DNA of 64,000 nt, taken from assembly GCA_016292775.1 (NCBI GenBank), contig JAEDFN010000005.1:1-64000 (forward strand), in the 5' to 3' direction. Below the pieces are notes generated by a model. It was not told the DNA's origin. It worked only from the letters and a program-made list of their open reading frames with translations, and did no database searches. Shown here piece after piece: positions 54,917 to 63,855 of this stretch. Made by a program: the position numbers and the translations under genes. Source of the DNA: Paludibacteraceae bacterium (lineage in GTDB: Bacteria; Bacteroidota; Bacteroidia; Bacteroidales; Paludibacteraceae). Position 1 is the first letter of the stretch. Each line of letters opens with the position of its first letter.

Positions 54917-55779
54917 TAAGGTTTTTTCAAATATCTCTTCTCGCTTGTTTGTTGCTTCTTAATTCTTGCGACTTCCGCCCTTGGTCCGTGCTTAATAAAC
55001 AAGAAATGGAGGATGTCCTTTTCGATATCCACCTCGCCGAAACAATCTTTCAAGTGTATAAACCCGGTTATTCTCAAGAAGATAAACGGCAAATCTTTGA
55101 AGGCATCTTTAAAAAACATCATACTACTAAAGAAGAATTCGATAACTCTTTAAAATGGTATGCCAAACACCCGGATGAGTTGCAATTGATTTATCGGAAA
55201 GTACTCGATAAATCAGTTGATTTTCAATATAAAGTAGATAATTATTACTACCATCCGGAATCCTGTTTGTCTGCATTAGATTCTATAGATACCTTCAATC
55301 TCTGGTTGGGAAGACGTAAAATCGTTCTGCCACAAATAAAAAAAACAGATAAAGTTCAGAAAGATTTATCACTTTTTTATCAAAATACAGACAATAGATA
55401 TCTCTTTAAGAATGATACTCTTAAATATAATTTAACCATACGTGCAATATCACCTGACTCTACAATCTATTACTCCGGGATGATTTTTAATTACGACGAT
55501 GGTAGTGCCGATTCAATGCTGCATCATTCTTATGCCGACTCTCTTGTGCGTCATATCTATTTCAAAAAGATATTGCCTGAGGATAAAAATCTAACCTCTT
55601 TTAAGATTATAGTCGTAGATTCTTTACGAGGTATTAATAGCCTCTGTATAGATACGATATCTCTCGATAGAGTATATGATAAATTTAATAATCGACTCTC
55701 TTTCAATGTCTTGAAGTCTATCATAAATACTCAAGATTCTATAAAAAATGTAGAAAGTAAATTGTTCGAAAAAAAATAG
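54913..55779 (+). CDS. DUF4296 domain lipoprotein
   Basis: The 288-residue protein starts with a lipoprotein signal (IRFFQISLLACLLLLNSC, Cys19) and has the DUF4296 region at about 30-110 (VLFDIHLAETIFQVYKPGY ... EFDNSLKWYAKHPDEL). It overlaps lspA by ATGA, and lspA would process it. The function of DUF4296 is unknown. Association with lspA is frequent in the phylum. Confidence 0.85.
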   Translation: MIRFFQISLLACLLLLNSCDFRPWSVLNKQEMEDVLFDIHLAETIFQVYKPGYSQEDKRQIFEGIFKKHHTTKEEFDNSLKWYAKHPDELQLIYRKVLDKSVDFQYKVDNYYYHPESCLSALDSIDTFNLWLGRRKIVLPQIKKTDKVQKDLSLFYQNTDNRYLFKNDTLKYNLTIRAISPDSTIYYSGMIFNYDDGSADSMLHHSYADSLVRHIYFKKILPEDKNLTSFKIIVVDSLRGINSLCIDTISLDRVYDKFNNRLSFNVLKSIINTQDSIKNVESKLFEKK

Positions 55780-55789
55780 TATTAACAAG

Positions 55790-56113
55790 ATGAAAAAGCG
55801 TGTTGCAGCAAATAAAGTACTCGTTGATTCCGAAACCATAGATAATAATCTTATGGTGGAGCGCGATGCCAATGGCAAAGTGACACGCATAGTGTGTATC
55901 ACCGATTTGCAAGTGGAGCCTTCATCTACTGTTTTTTATAACGGATTGATAACTACAGAGGTAAACCTGAATAATGTGAAAGTGGGGCTCAGCGTACCTC
56001 AGCTCGTTACTCAATCTCTATCCCTCGGTTATGATGGCAAATTGCTACTTTGGCAAAATTTGTCTCTCTCCGATTTTTGTATACAAGAAGATACTGAAGT
56101 TAAAATAATATAG
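55790..56113 (+). CDS. Small conserved hypothetical protein
   Basis: A 107-residue soluble protein between the DUF4296 gene and proS, 10 and 20 bases from its neighbours. It has no signal peptide. Predicted beta-rich sequence (VTRIVCITDLQVEPSSTVFY, LSLGYDGKLLLWQNLSL). I do not recognise a family. Its regular spacing in the operon and neighbour-like codon use support it as a real gene. Confidence 0.7.
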   Translation: MKKRVAANKVLVDSETIDNNLMVERDANGKVTRIVCITDLQVEPSSTVFYNGLITTEVNLNNVKVGLSVPQLVTQSLSLGYDGKLLLWQNLSLSDFCIQEDTEVKII

Positions 56114-56133
56114 CTTTATAATTAATTATTAAA

Positions 56134-57615
56134 ATGGCAAAAGAATTAAAAGAACTAACTCCTCGCGAAGAAAATTATTCGCAATGGTATAATGATTTAG
56201 TTGTGAAAGCCGACTTGGCGGAGAATTCTGCCGTGCGTGGTTGTATGGTAATAAAACCATATGGATATGCTATTTGGGAAAAAATGCAACGTATCCTTGA
56301 TGATATGTTCAAAGAAACCGGTCATCAAAATGCCTATTTCCCTCTCTTTATCCCGAAATCTTTCTTGAGCCGTGAGGCCGATCACGTAGAAGGTTTTGCA
56401 AAAGAGTGCGCAGTGGTAACTCATTATCGCCTGAAAACCAATCCCGATGGTACAGGCGTTGTTGTCGACCCCGAAGCTAAACTCGAAGAGGAACTCATAG
56501 TTCGACCTACTTCTGAAACAATTATATGGAATACTTATAAGAATTGGATTCAATCGTATCGCGACCTTCCTATCCTTTGTAATCAATGGGCAAATGTAGT
56601 TCGTTGGGAAATGCGTACTCGTCTCTTCCTTCGTACCGCAGAATTCCTTTGGCAAGAGGGACATACCGCTCACGCTACCGAGGCAGAGGCTCTTGAGGAG
56701 GCACGTAGAATGCTCAACGTATATGCCGATTTCGCTGAAAATTTCATGGCAGTTCCTGTAGTAAAAGGTATTAAGTCGGCAAATGAAAGATTTGCCGGTG
56801 CTGTAGAGACATTCTGTATCGAAGCTATGATGCAAGATGGTAAAGCCCTTCAAGCCGGTACTTCCCACTTCCTCGGTCAGAATTTTGCCAAGGCTTTCGA
56901 CGTGCAGTTCGTCAATAAAGAGAACAAACTCGATTATGTTTGGGCCACTTCTTGGGGTGTATCTACACGATTAATGGGTGCTTTAATAATGGCTCATGCC
57001 GATAATAACGGCCTTGTATTGCCTCCAAAATTAGCTCCATTCCAAGTAGTTATCGTGCCAATATATAAAAATCAAGAGCAACTCGATGCTATCAACGACA
57101 AAGTAAATACCCTTACTTCACAATTCAAAAATCTCGGTATCAGTTTTAAATACGATAATGCCGATAATAAAAAGCCGGGATGGAAATTCAGCGAATATGA
57201 GTTAAAAGGTGTGCCTGTACGTATCGCCATCGGAGCTCGTGACCTCGAAAACGGTACTGTAGAAGTGATGCGCCGTGATACACTTCAAAAAGAGACAATG
57301 TCCTTCGATGGTATTGCAGAGCATATCAAGAGTTTACTTGATGATATTCAAGCTAATATCTTTAAGAAAGCCCTTGATTATAGAGCTTCCGTTACTCGTG
57401 AAGTTAACTCATACGAAGAGTTTAAAGTAGAAATAGAGAAGGGTGGTTTTATCTCCGCTCATTGGGATGGCACTCCGGAAACCGAAGAGAAAATCAAAGA
57501 AGAAACAAAAGCAACAATCCGTTGTATTCCTCTTGAAGGCGATAAAACTCCTGGCAAATGTATGGTTACCGGTCGCCCATCAGCTTGCCGAGTACTCTTT
57601 GCTAGAGCATATTAA
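56134..57615 (+). CDS. proS: Prolyl-tRNA synthetase, short (type 3) form
   Basis: This 493-residue class II synthetase charges tRNA-Pro. It shows RPTSETIIWNTYKNWI, RTAEFLWQEGHTAHA (motif 2) and LQAGTSHFLGQNFAKAFDV. It lacks the bacterial editing insertion and has the archaeal/eukaryotic-like C-terminal domain ending in CRVLFARAY. This form is standard in Bacteroidetes. It is last in the run from mlaE, and the strong hairpin at 57871-57906 is the first terminator after it. Confidence 0.96.
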   Translation: MAKELKELTPREENYSQWYNDLVVKADLAENSAVRGCMVIKPYGYAIWEKMQRILDDMFKETGHQNAYFPLFIPKSFLSREADHVEGFAKECAVVTHYRLKTNPDGTGVVVDPEAKLEEELIVRPTSETIIWNTYKNWIQSYRDLPILCNQWANVVRWEMRTRLFLRTAEFLWQEGHTAHATEAEALEEARRMLNVYADFAENFMAVPVVKGIKSANERFAGAVETFCIEAMMQDGKALQAGTSHFLGQNFAKAFDVQFVNKENKLDYVWATSWGVSTRLMGALIMAHADNNGLVLPPKLAPFQVVIVPIYKNQEQLDAINDKVNTLTSQFKNLGISFKYDNADNKKPGWKFSEYELKGVPVRIAIGARDLENGTVEVMRRDTLQKETMSFDGIAEHIKSLLDDIQANIFKKALDYRASVTREVNSYEEFKVEIEKGGFISAHWDGTPETEEKIKEETKATIRCIPLEGDKTPGKCMVTGRPSACRVLFARAY

Positions 57616-57776
57616 CACTCAAAACCTTAAGAGTTATACCTCGTCGCTTGTCGCACTATAACTCTATGGTCTCGGAAGAATATATAGAAAAAACCTTGGA
57701 GTTATTACCTTATTGCATTATAGCTCTTTGGTTTGTATTATAAAAATTTTTCGTAGTTCATACGATTTCTTAAAGA

Positions 57777-57794
57777 GTGGCATAGTAGTGCCAC
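57777..57794 (+). repeat. Short conserved hairpin (copy A)
   Basis: GTGGCA-TAGTAG-TGCCAC forms a 6-bp stem. It is conserved in the otherwise diverged left arm, with its partner at 61026-61043. Confidence 0.7.
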
Positions 57795-57870
57795 ACATGA
57801 ATAAAGAAAACGTATATCACTATAATTAGGATATTTGAAAAATATTAATCTAATCAACAAATATCAAAAT

Positions 57871-57906
57871 CGGGAATTATATGATAACGATATCATATAG
57901 TTCCCG
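57871..57906 (+). terminator. Long hairpin with T-tract (copy A), terminator of the proS transcript
   Basis: A 16-bp stem (57871-57886 with 57891-57906) has a single G-U position and an ACGA loop. It is followed by ATATTTTTTA. It probably ends the proS transcript, and in copy B the transcript of the first AlbA_2 gene. Confidence 0.85.
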
Positions 57907-58538
57907 ATATTTTTTAGAAATAGCCTATCTCCTTCTATAACATCCAATATTCTGTCTGCCTGTTATAGGGTAGAAGTTCATTTAACAAATTTTGAAATAG
58001 TTAGTTAATTGGATTACTTGAGTTCGTTTATCATATCTATCGCCACTCTAAATCATACTGAACAAGGGTGAGATAATTCCAAATGCAGCTACTGACTTGC
58101 ATTGAAATAACCCTTTCTCGTTTTTGAGTTTGCTGATTTTATTTATAAATAATATATATATCTTGCTTTATTTGAGGTCAACTAAAAATATTTTTGTTCT
58201 ACTAACATACAAGAGATGTATTATAATTGATTGTTAAGATATTATAAATCTAAAATATTGCTTACTAGATTATCGACTATATTTTTGACTAATATTAGAC
58301 TAAGTTTTGACTATGTATAACGCTTGCAATCTATTGTAGAGTGACAGCAATTAAATGGATTGAAATTGGTTTAATTATCACAAAAAGGACGTATTTTTCC
58401 GTCGGAATAGAACTTTTTCGGTTAGTTTTTTGAGTTAACATGGATAAGCCTGCTTTTCTGTACGGCATCAAGTGATATACAATCCCATAGCGAAAAAGCG
58501 TTATTTGTTTTTAATTATTATGTATATCGATAATAAAT
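57907..58538. other. Non-coding part of the accessory unit (copy A)
   Basis: About 630 AT-rich bases with only short frames. A 45-codon minus-strand frame around 58330-58470 and a 12-codon plus-strand frame at 58440 show no family I recognise. The segment is identical in copy B (61156-61787). Confidence 0.5.
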
Positions 58539-58649
58539 TTCGTCTCCACATAACCGGTTATTCAGACTTTTGAATTCCTTTCATTCGCAGCGGGCATTTT
58601 CTTGTGGATACTCGCTGATGAGATATTGTTGTAGCTCGAGTTGGGTCAT
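58539..58649 (-). pseudogene. Decayed start of an AlbA_2 (Schlafen-like) ATP-binding protein gene (copy A)
   Basis: From the ATG at 58649 the minus strand reads MTQLELQQYLISEYPQEN, then ARCE, a TGA, then KEFKSLNNRLCGDE. From memory of the family, intact members start with a very similar sequence in which CEWKEF is conserved, so the TGA replaces the Trp codon. After GDE the similarity ends and stops follow. It is a truncated remnant of a second AlbA_2 gene, divergent from the helix-turn-helix gene. Confidence 0.7.
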
Positions 58650-58694
58650 GTTCAAATTGTCTAATGATTAGCAAAAGAATTGAAAAATTTTCAT

Positions 58695-58702
58695 TATCTT
58701 TG
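58695..58702 (+). promoter_or_regulatory. -7 box of the accessory cassette (copy A)
   Basis: TATCTTTG lies 21 bases before the ATG at 58723. No good -33 partner is seen. The copy B equivalent is 61944-61951. Confidence 0.5.
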
Positions 58703-58722
58703 CATGCTAATATACGTGAAAT

Positions 58723-58976
58723 ATGTGTGATATTAACAGAATAAAGATTGTTCTTTTTGAAAAAAACGAACGGGCGTATTGCTTGCAGATCAGTTGGATG
58801 TCAACCCTTCTACTGTAAGCAAGTGGTATACGAACTCTTCTCAGCTTGTCCTTGGGAGTTTGCTAAAGATGGCAGATCTTCTTAAGGTAGATATTAAAGA
58901 ACTGCATGTAAGAGAGTATAAAAAATATTTTTTCGAAAAAGATGGAAAGAGTATCAATCCTCAAATTAAGGGTTGA
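58723..58976 (+). CDS. Helix-turn-helix regulator, read through a -1 shift at A AAA AAC (copy A)
   Basis: The ATG at 58723 gives MCDINRIKIVLFEKN and then, in frame, a short nonsense tail ending at TAA. The rest of an XRE-type regulator (RTGVLLADQLDVNPSTVSKW ... SLLKMADLLKVDIKEL) is in the -1 frame up to 58976. The frames meet at 58761-58767, AAAAAAC, in the exact register of a canonical -1 slippery heptamer (codons AAA AAC in the zero frame). Slippage would yield an 84-residue protein with a continuous LFEKNRTGVLLADQL segment as in related regulators. A lost A in the homopolymer explains the same picture. An internal TTG at 58779 would make only the 65-residue C-terminal part. It probably represses its own cassette. 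Confidence 0.7.
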
Positions 58977-59000
58977 TAATTTTAAACAAAGAGCAGAAAT

Positions 59001-59174
59001 ATGGTTAATACATTCACAACAACTTGTTACGGAAGATCAAAATATATGGAAAAAGTTAAAGTAACAAGATGGCAAAGGAGTATAAAATGGCTATACTTAG
59101 CTGAGATGGCAGTGAAGCGGATTGTATTACAATACAAAAAATGTTTAGAAGTAATCACATTGGAATATGAATAA
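59001..59174 (+). CDS. Small basic ORF coupled to the AlbA_2 gene (copy A)
   Basis: A 57-residue frame starts at ATG 59001 (MVNTFTTTCYGRSKYMEKVK) and ends at 59174 (LEVITLEYE). It overlaps the ATG of the AlbA_2 gene by eight bases (ATGAATAA), the arrangement seen in translational coupling. It is rich in Lys, Arg and aromatic residues, with no family I recognise. It lies 24 bases after the regulator. It may be a true small protein or only a coupling leader. Confidence 0.5.
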   Translation: MVNTFTTTCYGRSKYMEKVKVTRWQRSIKWLYLAEMAVKRIVLQYKKCLEVITLEYE

Positions 59175-60606
59175 TTGGAAAGAAGCGGCTATTGACGCTT
59201 TACATAGAAGCATTCAACCTGTACAGCAAGAACTCAATGAAATAGATTGGAAAGGGGGACTATCGAGCAAGACAGACCGCCTAGCTCAGCATGTCTGCGC
59301 TTTTGCCAATCTAAGAGGAGGTGGTTTCCTCGTCTTCGGAATTAGTGATGATGCCGAATTTAAGGAACTTGATAAAGCAACTATTGAGGAGACTACGAAA
59401 AAACTTGGCAATATAGCCAAAAACAACTTAGCGTGGTCTATACAGTTGGAACATGCAGTTCTCGAATATGAGGGTCATGCGCTTCTTTTCATACGGATTC
59501 CTGAACAACAGAATAAACCCGTATATCTGAGAGGACGAGATATTTATGAGGCATATATACGCTCTGCCGGTCATACGGTTAAACTATCACGTGGGCAGGT
59601 ACACGAAATGCTAGCCTTGTCACATGGTCTTACGTTTGAAAAAAGAGTCGCTCGTAGTGCCGTTATGGATGAAACTGTATTGGAGCTTCTCGATTACGAA
59701 AAACTATATGAACTAATAGACAAGCGCATTCCCCAAGACAAGAGTCGCATCATGGATCAGATGTGTGAGTTTGGCATGATAGAACGCAAGGATGACCGAT
59801 ACGACATTCTTAATCTTGGAGCAATAATGTTTGCAAGAAAGCTTAAGGATTTTGGACTTGAGAACAAAGAGGTTATTGTCCGTAAATATTCTGGGACGAA
59901 CAACCTTGTTATGGATCTGGAGTACAAAATGTCCGTAGGCTATGCTGTTGGTTTTGAGGATATGGTTGATACAGTAATGAGATTTACTAGCAAGGAGAAG
60001 ATTGAGGTGAGACGAGAGGCCGTTCCAACCTATCCTCGTATTGCTGTAAGAGAATTTGCTGCAAATCTCATGGTGCATCAAGATTTTGGAATAACAGGTA
60101 TGCCTATTACCATTGAGGTGTTTACAAACCGTCTTGTCATGACCAATCCCGGAACATGTTTGAATGACGTAAACCGCCTTATTGACCTACCACCTCATTC
60201 TCGTAACGAGGGTATGGCACAGTTGATGCTTCAACTTGACATGTGCGAACGTCGTGGAAGTGGTTACGATAGAGCGGTGGCTGCCATTGAAGAAATGCTG
60301 TTGCCTGCATACAAGGTTCAGAGTGGCGATGACTATACCCGAGTATCCATGTTCCCTATGAAGGCATTGAAAGACATGACCAAGGAGGATAAGGTTATTG
60401 CATGCTATCAACATGCGTGCCTCTTATATGAGAACAATTTAAACCTGACGAACCAAGCAGTAAGAGAACGCTTCGGACTTGACAAGAACAAGAGTAGCGT
60501 AGCGTCACGTATAATTGCAGATACAGTAGAGCGGGGACTTCTGAAGGTTTCTGACGAACAAAATACATCTACGAAATATGTATCATACATTCCGTTATAT
60601 GGATAG
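59167..60606 (+). CDS. AlbA_2 (Schlafen-like) domain ATP-binding protein (copy A)
   Basis: The 479-residue protein has an AlbA_2/Schlafen AlbA domain at about 15-150 (EIDWKGGLSSKTDRLAQHVCAFANLRGGGFLVFGI, given here only in part as FANLRGGGFLVFGI). A GHKL-like HATPase_c_4 region follows at about 285-370 (REFAANLMVHQDFG, CERRGSGYDRAV), then a C-terminal winged-helix segment (about 405-470, NQAVRERFGLDKNKSSVASR). Such proteins are common in mobile and defence-associated regions and are often annotated as transcriptional regulators or divergent AAA-4 proteins. Their activity is mostly unknown. Cytoplasmic. It differs from copy B at one residue (Leu477 against Phe). Confidence 0.85.
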   Translation: MNNWKEAAIDALHRSIQPVQQELNEIDWKGGLSSKTDRLAQHVCAFANLRGGGFLVFGISDDAEFKELDKATIEETTKKLGNIAKNNLAWSIQLEHAVLEYEGHALLFIRIPEQQNKPVYLRGRDIYEAYIRSAGHTVKLSRGQVHEMLALSHGLTFEKRVARSAVMDETVLELLDYEKLYELIDKRIPQDKSRIMDQMCEFGMIERKDDRYDILNLGAIMFARKLKDFGLENKEVIVRKYSGTNNLVMDLEYKMSVGYAVGFEDMVDTVMRFTSKEKIEVRREAVPTYPRIAVREFAANLMVHQDFGITGMPITIEVFTNRLVMTNPGTCLNDVNRLIDLPPHSRNEGMAQLMLQLDMCERRGSGYDRAVAAIEEMLLPAYKVQSGDDYTRVSMFPMKALKDMTKEDKVIACYQHACLLYENNLNLTNQAVRERFGLDKNKSSVASRIIADTVERGLLKVSDEQNTSTKYVSYIPLYG

Positions 60607-60684
60607 TTTTTTCTTTGCAGATTAAATCCGTTATTTAAATAACGCCTTGAGTTCCAGATGTTTTTTCTTTGCAAAGTAAATCCA
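60607..60684 (+). repeat. 24-bp direct repeats and a palindrome after the AlbA_2 gene (copy A)
   Basis: Positions 60607-60630 and 60661-60684 match at 21 of 24 bases (TTTTTTCTTTGCA then TAAATCC). Between them CGTTATTTAAATAACG (60629-60644) is a perfect 16-bp palindrome. In copy B the direct repeats persist (63856-63880 and 63910-63934) but the palindrome is lost. Confidence 0.75.
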
Positions 60685-60740
60685 ATCCATTGATATATTC
60701 TTTTGACAGTCTTAGAAATTATGATAATCATCATATTTCA

Positions 60741-60873
60741 GGTTAGTGCTCACCAACAACAAGAAGTAACCTTCCCTGAAGAAGATAATATATGAATAGA
60801 TAATCATATTTGGGTTTCTTAGTAAGTCAAAATATAAGCAAGTTCGCTATTCGATTAGGCCTATGACAACAAG
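60741..60873. other. Spacer between the tandem units
   Basis: About 130 bases with no gene, hairpin or promoter that I can support. Confidence 0.5.
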
Positions 60874-61119
60874 AAAACCATAAGAGTTATGCCTTGTGCA
60901 CCATGCTCTATGGTCTCGGAAGATTATATTGAACAAAAAACTTGGAGTTATTTCCTTATTGCATTATAGCTCTTTAGTTTGTGTTATAAAAAATTTTCGA
61001 AGTTTATACGATTTATTATTAAAGAGTGGCATAGTAGTGCCACACATGAATAAAGATAACGTATATCACTATAACTAGGATATTTGAAAAATATTAATAT
61101 AATCAACAAATATCAAAAT

Positions 61120-61155
61120 CGGGAATTATATGATAACGATATCATATAGTTCCCG
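61120..61155 (+). terminator. Long hairpin with T-tract (copy B)
   Basis: It has the same sequence as 57871-57906. Here it lies about 510 bases after the first AlbA_2 gene and would end its transcript. Confidence 0.85.
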
Positions 61156-61787
61156 ATATTTTTTAGAAATAGCCTATCTCCTTCTATAACATCCAATATT
61201 CTGTCTGCCTGTTATAGGGTAGAAGTTCATTTAACAAATTTTGAAATAGTTAGTTAATTGGATTACTTGAGTTCGTTTATCATATCTATCGCCACTCTAA
61301 ATCATACTGAACAAGGGTGAGATAATTCCAAATGCAGCTACTGACTTGCATTGAAATAACCCTTTCTCGTTTTTGAGTTTGCTGATTTTATTTATAAATA
61401 ATATATATATCTTGCTTTATTTGAGGTCAACTAAAAATATTTTTGTTCTACTAACATACAAGAGATGTATTATAATTGATTGTTAAGATATTATAAATCT
61501 AAAATATTGCTTACTAGATTATCGACTATATTTTTGACTAATATTAGACTAAGTTTTGACTATGTATAACGCTTGCAATCTATTGTAGAGTGACAGCAAT
61601 TAAATGGATTGAAATTGGTTTAATTATCACAAAAAGGACGTATTTTTCCGTCGGAATAGAACTTTTTCGGTTAGTTTTTTGAGTTAACATGGATAAGCCT
61701 GCTTTTCTGTACGGCATCAAGTGATATACAATCCCATAGCGAAAAAGCGTTATTTGTTTTTAATTATTATGTATATCGATAATAAAT

Positions 61788-61898
61788 TTCGTCTCCACAT
61801 AACCGGTTATTCAGACTTTTGAATTCCTTTCATTCGCAGCGGGCATTTTCTTGTGGATACTCGCTGATGAGATATTGTTGTAGCTCGAGTTGGGTCAT
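61788..61898 (-). pseudogene. Decayed start of an AlbA_2 protein gene (copy B)
   Basis: Identical to 58539-58649, including the TGA in place of the conserved Trp codon and the loss of everything after GDE. Its persistence in both copies shows the decay predates the homogenisation of the core. Confidence 0.7.
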
Positions 61899-61971
61899 GT
61901 TCAAATTGTCTAATGATTAGCAAAAGAATTGAAAAATTTTCATTATCTTTGCATGCTAATATACGTGAAAT

Positions 61972-62225
61972 ATGTGTGATATTAACAGAATAAAGATTGT
62001 TCTTTTTGAAAAAAACGAACGGGCGTATTGCTTGCAGATCAGTTGGATGTCAACCCTTCTACTGTAAGCAAGTGGTATACGAACTCTTCTCAGCTTGTCC
62101 TTGGGAGTTTGCTAAAGATGGCAGATCTTCTTAAGGTAGATATTAAAGAACTGCATGTAAGAGAGTATAAAAAATATTTTTTCGAAAAAGATGGAAAGAG
62201 TATCAATCCTCAAATTAAGGGTTGA
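61972..62225 (+). CDS. Helix-turn-helix regulator with A AAA AAC frame junction (copy B)
   Basis: Same sequence as 58723-58976. The slippery heptamer is at 62010-62016. Because the core of the two units is identical, the shared frame junction is not independent evidence that frameshifting is programmed. Confidence 0.7.
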
Positions 62226-62249
62226 TAATTTTAAACAAAGAGCAGAAAT

Positions 62250-62423
62250 ATGGTTAATACATTCACAACAACTTGTTACGGAAGATCAAAATATATGGAA
62301 AAAGTTAAAGTAACAAGATGGCAAAGGAGTATAAAATGGCTATACTTAGCTGAGATGGCAGTGAAGCGGATTGTATTACAATACAAAAAATGTTTAGAAG
62401 TAATCACATTGGAATATGAATAA
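62250..62423 (+). CDS. Small basic ORF coupled to the AlbA_2 gene (copy B)
   Basis: Same 57-residue frame as at 59001, again overlapping the next ATG by eight bases (62416-62423). Confidence 0.5.
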   Translation: MVNTFTTTCYGRSKYMEKVKVTRWQRSIKWLYLAEMAVKRIVLQYKKCLEVITLEYE

Positions 62424-63855
62424 TTGGAAAGAAGCGGCTATTGACGCTTTACATAGAAGCATTCAACCTGTACAGCAAGAACTCAATGAAATAGATTGGA
62501 AAGGGGGACTATCGAGCAAGACAGACCGCCTAGCTCAGCATGTCTGCGCTTTTGCCAATCTAAGAGGAGGTGGTTTCCTCGTCTTCGGAATTAGTGATGA
62601 TGCCGAATTTAAGGAACTTGATAAAGCAACTATTGAGGAGACTACGAAAAAACTTGGCAATATAGCCAAAAACAACTTAGCGTGGTCTATACAGTTGGAA
62701 CATGCAGTTCTCGAATATGAGGGTCATGCGCTTCTTTTCATACGGATTCCTGAACAACAGAATAAACCCGTATATCTGAGAGGACGAGATATTTATGAGG
62801 CATATATACGCTCTGCCGGTCATACGGTTAAACTATCACGTGGGCAGGTACACGAAATGCTAGCCTTGTCACATGGTCTTACGTTTGAAAAAAGAGTCGC
62901 TCGTAGTGCCGTTATGGATGAAACTGTATTGGAGCTTCTCGATTACGAAAAACTATATGAACTAATAGACAAGCGCATTCCCCAAGACAAGAGTCGCATC
63001 ATGGATCAGATGTGTGAGTTTGGCATGATAGAACGCAAGGATGACCGATACGACATTCTTAATCTTGGAGCAATAATGTTTGCAAGAAAGCTTAAGGATT
63101 TTGGACTTGAGAACAAAGAGGTTATTGTCCGTAAATATTCTGGGACGAACAACCTTGTTATGGATCTGGAGTACAAAATGTCCGTAGGCTATGCTGTTGG
63201 TTTTGAGGATATGGTTGATACAGTAATGAGATTTACTAGCAAGGAGAAGATTGAGGTGAGACGAGAGGCCGTTCCAACCTATCCTCGTATTGCTGTAAGA
63301 GAATTTGCTGCAAATCTCATGGTGCATCAAGATTTTGGAATAACAGGTATGCCTATTACCATTGAGGTGTTTACAAACCGTCTTGTCATGACCAATCCCG
63401 GAACATGTTTGAATGACGTAAACCGCCTTATTGACCTACCACCTCATTCTCGTAACGAGGGTATGGCACAGTTGATGCTTCAACTTGACATGTGCGAACG
63501 TCGTGGAAGTGGTTACGATAGAGCGGTGGCTGCCATTGAAGAAATGCTGTTGCCTGCATACAAGGTTCAGAGTGGCGATGACTATACCCGAGTATCCATG
63601 TTCCCTATGAAGGCATTGAAAGACATGACCAAGGAGGATAAGGTTATTGCATGCTATCAACATGCGTGCCTCTTATATGAGAACAATTTAAACCTGACGA
63701 ACCAAGCAGTAAGAGAACGCTTCGGACTTGACAAGAACAAGAGTAGCGTAGCGTCACGTATAATTGCAGATACAGTAGAGCGGGGACTTCTGAAGGTTTC
63801 TGACGAACAAAACACATCTACGAAATATGTATCATACATTCCATTCTATGGATAG
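62416..63855 (+). CDS. AlbA_2 (Schlafen-like) domain ATP-binding protein (copy B)
   Basis: 479 residues, identical to copy A except Phe in place of Leu in the last four residues (SYIPFYG). The nucleotide differences cluster in the last 50 bases, where the diverged right arm begins. Both copies are intact and presumably produce the same protein from separate promoters. Confidence 0.85.
   Translation: MNNWKEAAIDALHRSIQPVQQELNEIDWKGGLSSKTDRLAQHVCAFANLRGGGFLVFGISDDAEFKELDKATIEETTKKLGNIAKNNLAWSIQLEHAVLEYEGHALLFIRIPEQQNKPVYLRGRDIYEAYIRSAGHTVKLSRGQVHEMLALSHGLTFEKRVARSAVMDETVLELLDYEKLYELIDKRIPQDKSRIMDQMCEFGMIERKDDRYDILNLGAIMFARKLKDFGLENKEVIVRKYSGTNNLVMDLEYKMSVGYAVGFEDMVDTVMRFTSKEKIEVRREAVPTYPRIAVREFAANLMVHQDFGITGMPITIEVFTNRLVMTNPGTCLNDVNRLIDLPPHSRNEGMAQLMLQLDMCERRGSGYDRAVAAIEEMLLPAYKVQSGDDYTRVSMFPMKALKDMTKEDKVIACYQHACLLYENNLNLTNQAVRERFGLDKNKSSVASRIIADTVERGLLKVSDEQNTSTKYVSYIPFYG

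Larger units (their letters stand above)
57621..60740 (+). repeat. Tandem accessory unit, copy A
   Basis: This segment recurs at 60874-63986 in direct orientation with an offset of 3249 bases over most of its length. From about 57851 to 60555 the copies look identical by eye. The first 230 bases and the last 180 bases carry many substitutions and small indels. Each copy contains a terminator, a decayed AlbA_2 gene start, a helix-turn-helix gene, a 57-residue ORF and an AlbA_2/ATPase gene. Confidence 0.92.

Noticed and set aside
58779..58976. Regulator starting at the internal TTG
   Set aside because: It removes the first helices of the DNA-binding domain, while a matching N-terminus lies just upstream in the adjacent frame across a slippery heptamer.
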